Source of the DNA: JBGPHT01 sp041484525
Lineage (GTDB): Bacteria > Acidobacteriota > Terriglobia > Bryobacterales > Bryobacteraceae
DNA: 26,505 nucleotides
Reading direction: 5' to 3'
NCBI GenBank assembly: GCA_041484525.1
Contig: JBGPHT010000102.1
Location: 1-26,505 of the forward strand
Every line of letters begins with the position of its first letter. Position 1 is the stretch's first letter. Shown in pieces: positions 23,666-26,505 of the stretch. The notes under the pieces are model-generated. The model saw only the letters and a program-made list of their open reading frames with translations, was not told where the DNA came from and made no database searches. Both the position numbers and the translations under genes were made by a program.

Positions 23666-26374
23666 TTACTCCTTCGCGCCCTTGATCCAGTCCAGAATCG
23701 TCGCGTATTCCGGCGAGTCTTTCGTAAATCGCACGCCGCCTCCATGCGCCAGCGTCGTCGAATCCGCCACGCCTTCGGTCTCCGAACTCGACGTCGGCTT
23801 CCGAAGGATCAGACTGTTTTCGGGATTCGCGGTATCCACCACATTCATCACCGTCGAGTAGGTCGCGTTGAACAGCGTGTGCGTGGCATGGCAATGCACG
23901 CACGCATACCCGTCCTTGCCGCGCTTCGCCAGAATCGGCTCCACATAGCCGCGGAAGAAAGCTTCGTCCAGCCTTCGCTGCGGACGCGGCGCCGTGGTTC
24001 CCGCGGCTCTCGGAGCGGGCGGCGGCGGCTTCAAGACCCGCATTACCTCGACCGCTTCCGCGGTCTTCTCCAGTTTCGCGGTCAGCGTCTTCACCGGCGC
24101 GCCGGATGGCCCTGCCACGCGGTTGACCTCACCGAATCTCGACTCCCGCACCACCAGCGACGCCTCCGCTGCCAGCCGCCGCACCTCCGCATCCGGCGAA
24201 TCGAGCAGCGGCAGCAGCGCCTGCGCCAGCCGGTCCGCGCTGGCGCCGAAGAACGCGATCTGCTCGATGTCGTTTCCAATCCGGTTGTACACTGGCGGCG
24301 CTACTTTATTCAGGTCGGCTTCCGTATCGTAGATGTCGCCGCGCCGCAGCGGAAACTCCGCCAGCGCCCGCAGCAGCGTCTTCCGCTGCTGGTCCGATCC
24401 CTGCTCCAGCACTCCCGCGAACTTCACCGCCAGCCGCGATTCCACGTCGAGCCTCCCGCGAATCGCCCGCTCCCGATCCTCCTGACGCGGCAGCAGCGCC
24501 ACCCAGTTGTTGTACAGGTACCGGATGTTCTCGTCCGCCAGGTTGTACACCGCATCCAGCAGGTTGCGCTCCACCCACGCCGGCTGCGGCTTCCCGATCG
24601 CGGTCAGAATCGTATCCTCGATCAGTCCTTTCGTCGGCACGTCGGGCGCCCAGAACCAGAACTGCCAGAGGCCCTTCGCCGCTTGCATCCGCACCGCAAC
24701 CACCGGATCGTCGAGCAACTTGCCGAGCGCGGCTGCCATCTCCGGCCGCTTTCCCAGGGCCGAGAAATGCGCCGCAAACACCCGCGTCGCGCCCCATCGC
24801 GTGCGATCGTCCGCCGATCGTAATGCCGCCAGCAGATCCGCCGCCGGAGTGTCCGCGCGCCGGCTGTAAGCTTGTCGCATGGCCCACGCCGCGGTCCGCT
24901 GCACCAGCTTGCTCGAATCGCCCAACAGCTTCGTGTAGAACTCTTCGTAGATTCCGAGGCGTCCCATCGCCTCCACTGCCGCCTGCCGCAGCAGTGCATC
25001 CCCGGACTGCGCCGCCGCCTCCATCTGCTTCCGCACCGCGGCAGAAGGCGCGTCCCACATCCCATCCAACTGCTCCAGCATCTCCGCCGGATCGTCCGAC
25101 AGCCGCTCCACCGCAGTCGCGTTCCAACCCTTGGCGCGCACCGATTGCGGGAAGTAAGCGCTCAGCGCCAGAATCGCCATCTGTGTTTCGCGGAACGGCG
25201 TGCGGAAATTCTCGAACGATTGCCGCGGATCCATCCACCCGCCGAACGTCTGCTGCCGCTCCATCAGGTACCCGATGGCTTTCGCCACCTGTGGATTCGA
25301 GGCCGGCAAGCCCGCCGCCTGCAATGCCCACAGCGCGTGCCCCGTCTGAAATTCCACCTCCGGCTGGTTCGCCTCGAAGCGCATCGACCATTGCCCATCC
25401 GGCCGCTGCAAGGAGAGAATCCGCTCCGCGTTCTTCTGGATCTGCTCCCGATACTGGTCGCGCCCGATCTCCGCCAGGGCCAGCGTCTGGTAGCACAGGT
25501 CCACCATGTTCTTGACCTCGCCCTTCGAGATCAGTTCGCCCATCCGCGCGTCCTTCGTCGCCGTCCACGCATACCACGCGATTTCGTGTGCGCTCACCAG
25601 CGGCGTATTTCCGTTGGTCTCGTCCGGCGGCAGCTTGTCGCGCCCCGCGTAATAAAGGTTGAGATACCGGACGATGCCCTCGTGATATCCCGCCCGCCGC
25701 TCGCCCGAGATCTGGTCTTCGAAAATATCCGTCAGGTGCGACATCCGCCCCAGCACGTTGGCCGGCGCCGAAATCACGCGCGCCCACACCGCGCCGTCCT
25801 GCTCGAATCCGTAGAACGGCCGCGGGTTGTTGTAGAACCGCTCCGTCAGAAACTGCAGTTCCTGGCGCTGCACGACCGGATACCCTTGCCGCGCCGCATA
25901 GAGCGCCGCGCGCAGCGGGAAGTGCGTCGTGTGGCAGCCCACGCACAGCGATGTCTCCTGGTGCACGCTCGCCACGCGGTCGAAGACGCCTCCGCGTCGG
26001 GGAGTGTTTGCGTGCCAGGAATCACCCGCCGCCAGAATGTAATCGAGCGCCGTGCGCACTGCCATCCGCGGGTCCGTGTAAGGCGGCGGATCGTAGACCC
26101 GCGTCCGCAGTTTGTACTCCGGATACCCGGCCTTCACGGCGACGTAATACGTCCCTTTCCCCTTCAGCAGCCGCGGCGTGAACTTGTTCCCGGGCAGCGC
26201 TTGCACCTCGTGCGGCAGCGTCACGGGATCCTCGCCTTCGTAATACTCCTCGAGTCTTCCGCCCACGTTCCGGTACACCGCCACGTTCACCGGAATCTGG
26301 TCGCGCTCCATCAACTCCACCTGGAAGTAAACCAGCTTCGGCGTCTCCGACAGGAATTCGAACCGTGACTTCAA
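23666..26374 (-). CDS. 5'-truncated HEAT-repeat protein with two CxxCH motifs
   Basis: About 900 residues remain of a larger exported protein. Two haem c motifs are visible: CVGCH (144-148) and CVHCH (825-829, within ACVHCHATHTLFNATYS). Between them lies a helical-repeat domain resembling the prenyltransferase/terpene-cyclase toroid (LSLQRPDGQWSMRF, about 330) and then HEAT-like repeats (about 440-720). The function is unknown; such proteins are common in Acidobacteria and Planctomycetes. The protein reads in frame from 26374, but that codon is TTG with no good ribosome binding site, and upstream codons match the opposite-strand transposase rather than a signal peptide. The first ATG in frame is at 26311. 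Without an export signal haem would not be attached, so the gene is probably broken. Alternatively the junction is an assembly error at a contig end. Confidence 0.75.
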   Translation of the reverse strand: MKSRFEFLSETPKLVYFQVELMERDQIPVNVAVYRNVGGRLEEYYEGEDPVTLPHEVQALPGNKFTPRLLKGKGTYYVAVKAGYPEYKLRTRVYDPPPYTDPRMAVRTALDYILAAGDSWHANTPRRGGVFDRVASVHQETSLCVGCHTTHFPLRAALYAARQGYPVVQRQELQFLTERFYNNPRPFYGFEQDGAVWARVISAPANVLGRMSHLTDIFEDQISGERRAGYHEGIVRYLNLYYAGRDKLPPDETNGNTPLVSAHEIAWYAWTATKDARMGELISKGEVKNMVDLCYQTLALAEIGRDQYREQIQKNAERILSLQRPDGQWSMRFEANQPEVEFQTGHALWALQAAGLPASNPQVAKAIGYLMERQQTFGGWMDPRQSFENFRTPFRETQMAILALSAYFPQSVRAKGWNATAVERLSDDPAEMLEQLDGMWDAPSAAVRKQMEAAAQSGDALLRQAAVEAMGRLGIYEEFYTKLLGDSSKLVQRTAAWAMRQAYSRRADTPAADLLAALRSADDRTRWGATRVFAAHFSALGKRPEMAAALGKLLDDPVVAVRMQAAKGLWQFWFWAPDVPTKGLIEDTILTAIGKPQPAWVERNLLDAVYNLADENIRYLYNNWVALLPRQEDRERAIRGRLDVESRLAVKFAGVLEQGSDQQRKTLLRALAEFPLRRGDIYDTEADLNKVAPPVYNRIGNDIEQIAFFGASADRLAQALLPLLDSPDAEVRRLAAEASLVVRESRFGEVNRVAGPSGAPVKTLTAKLEKTAEAVEVMRVLKPPPPAPRAAGTTAPRPQRRLDEAFFRGYVEPILAKRGKDGYACVHCHATHTLFNATYSTVMNVVDTANPENSLILRKPTSSSETEGVADSTTLAHGGGVRFTKDSPEYATILDWIKGAKE

Positions 26375-26505
26375 GAATGGCGGGCGTGAGATGCGTCCGA
26401 AGGGCCAACCGGATAAGGTTCGCGTGCATGATTTCGTCGATCCCGAACTCGGGCGCGCGACCCCTTACGGGATTTATGACCTCGGTCGGAACAGTGGCTG
26501 GGTGA
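26370..26505 (+). mobile_element. Internal fragment of an ISAzo13-like transposase
   Basis: Translated from 26370, the plus strand reads FKNGGRE, then MRPKGQPDKVRVHDFVD, then LGRATPYGIYDLGRNSGWV, and runs off the window. This matches the well-conserved catalytic-domain segment of ISAzo13-family (Rhodopirellula-type DDE) transposases as I know them, in which such a stretch lies in the middle of the protein. Similarity stops abruptly at about 26370, where the coding sequence of the opposite-strand HEAT/CxxCH protein begins. The N-terminal part of the transposase and the left end of the element are therefore missing. Confidence 0.72.

Noticed and set aside
24306..25946. Long frames overlapping the HEAT/CxxCH gene on both strands
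   Set aside because: They are out-of-frame or antisense shadows; the HEAT-repeat and CxxCH pattern fits only the chosen frame.
1..26505. CRISPR array, tRNA, rRNA or riboswitch, including a cobalamin riboswitch before the corrinoid operon
   Set aside because: No regular repeat-spacer pattern, no cloverleaf or rRNA segment, and the 30-base gap upstream of the corrinoid operon is far too short for a cobalamin riboswitch.

Overview
The window looks like chromosomal DNA of an Acidobacteriota member close to Solibacter/Bryobacter. The pointers are very large Oar-like TonB-dependent receptors with a carboxypeptidase-regulatory N-terminal domain, the 'Solibacter-type' C-terminal domain (TIGR03437-like) on a secreted xylanase, a HEAT-repeat/CxxCH protein of a kind common in Acidobacteria and Planctomycetes, and high GC throughout. 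No rRNA, tRNA or CRISPR array was seen.

Layout: (1) 1-4542 holds the first codons of a gene leaving the left edge, an intact Oar-like receptor (minus strand), and the 3' remnant of another receptor that still has its terminator. (2) 4403-10919 (plus) is an apparent two-gene operon behind a good sigma-70-like promoter: an Oar-like receptor and a secreted GH3 beta-xylosidase with a PA14 insert. (3) 20599 down to 10959 (minus) is a tight eight-gene run: UroD/MtaA-type methyltransferase, corrinoid protein, ASKHA-type corrinoid activator, a MetH-activation-domain-like protein with a Cys-rich tail, homocysteine S-methyltransferase, an unrecognised 109-aa protein, a glucarate-dehydratase-like enolase-superfamily enzyme, and a secreted GH67 alpha-glucuronidase. 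(4) 20630-23646 (plus, divergent from region 3) is xylose isomerase followed by a GH10 xylanase with a four-base overlap. (5) 23666-26505 holds a 5'-truncated HEAT-repeat/CxxCH protein abutting an ISAzo13-like transposase fragment at the right edge.

Regions 2-4 read as one glucuronoxylan-use locus. GH10 cuts the backbone, the receptor would import oligosaccharides, GH3 releases xylose, xylose isomerase feeds xylose inward, and GH67 releases (4-O-methyl)glucuronic acid. The most interesting feature is that a complete-looking corrinoid methyl-transfer and reactivation set sits in one operon with the GH67 and an acid-sugar dehydratase. My inference, not shown by the sequence alone, is a B12-dependent O-demethylation route for the 4-O-methyl group of 4-O-methylglucuronic acid (or an oxidised form), with the methyl passed to homocysteine. 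No inner-membrane sugar transporter, xylulokinase or transcription factor lies in the window, so the locus depends on genes elsewhere.
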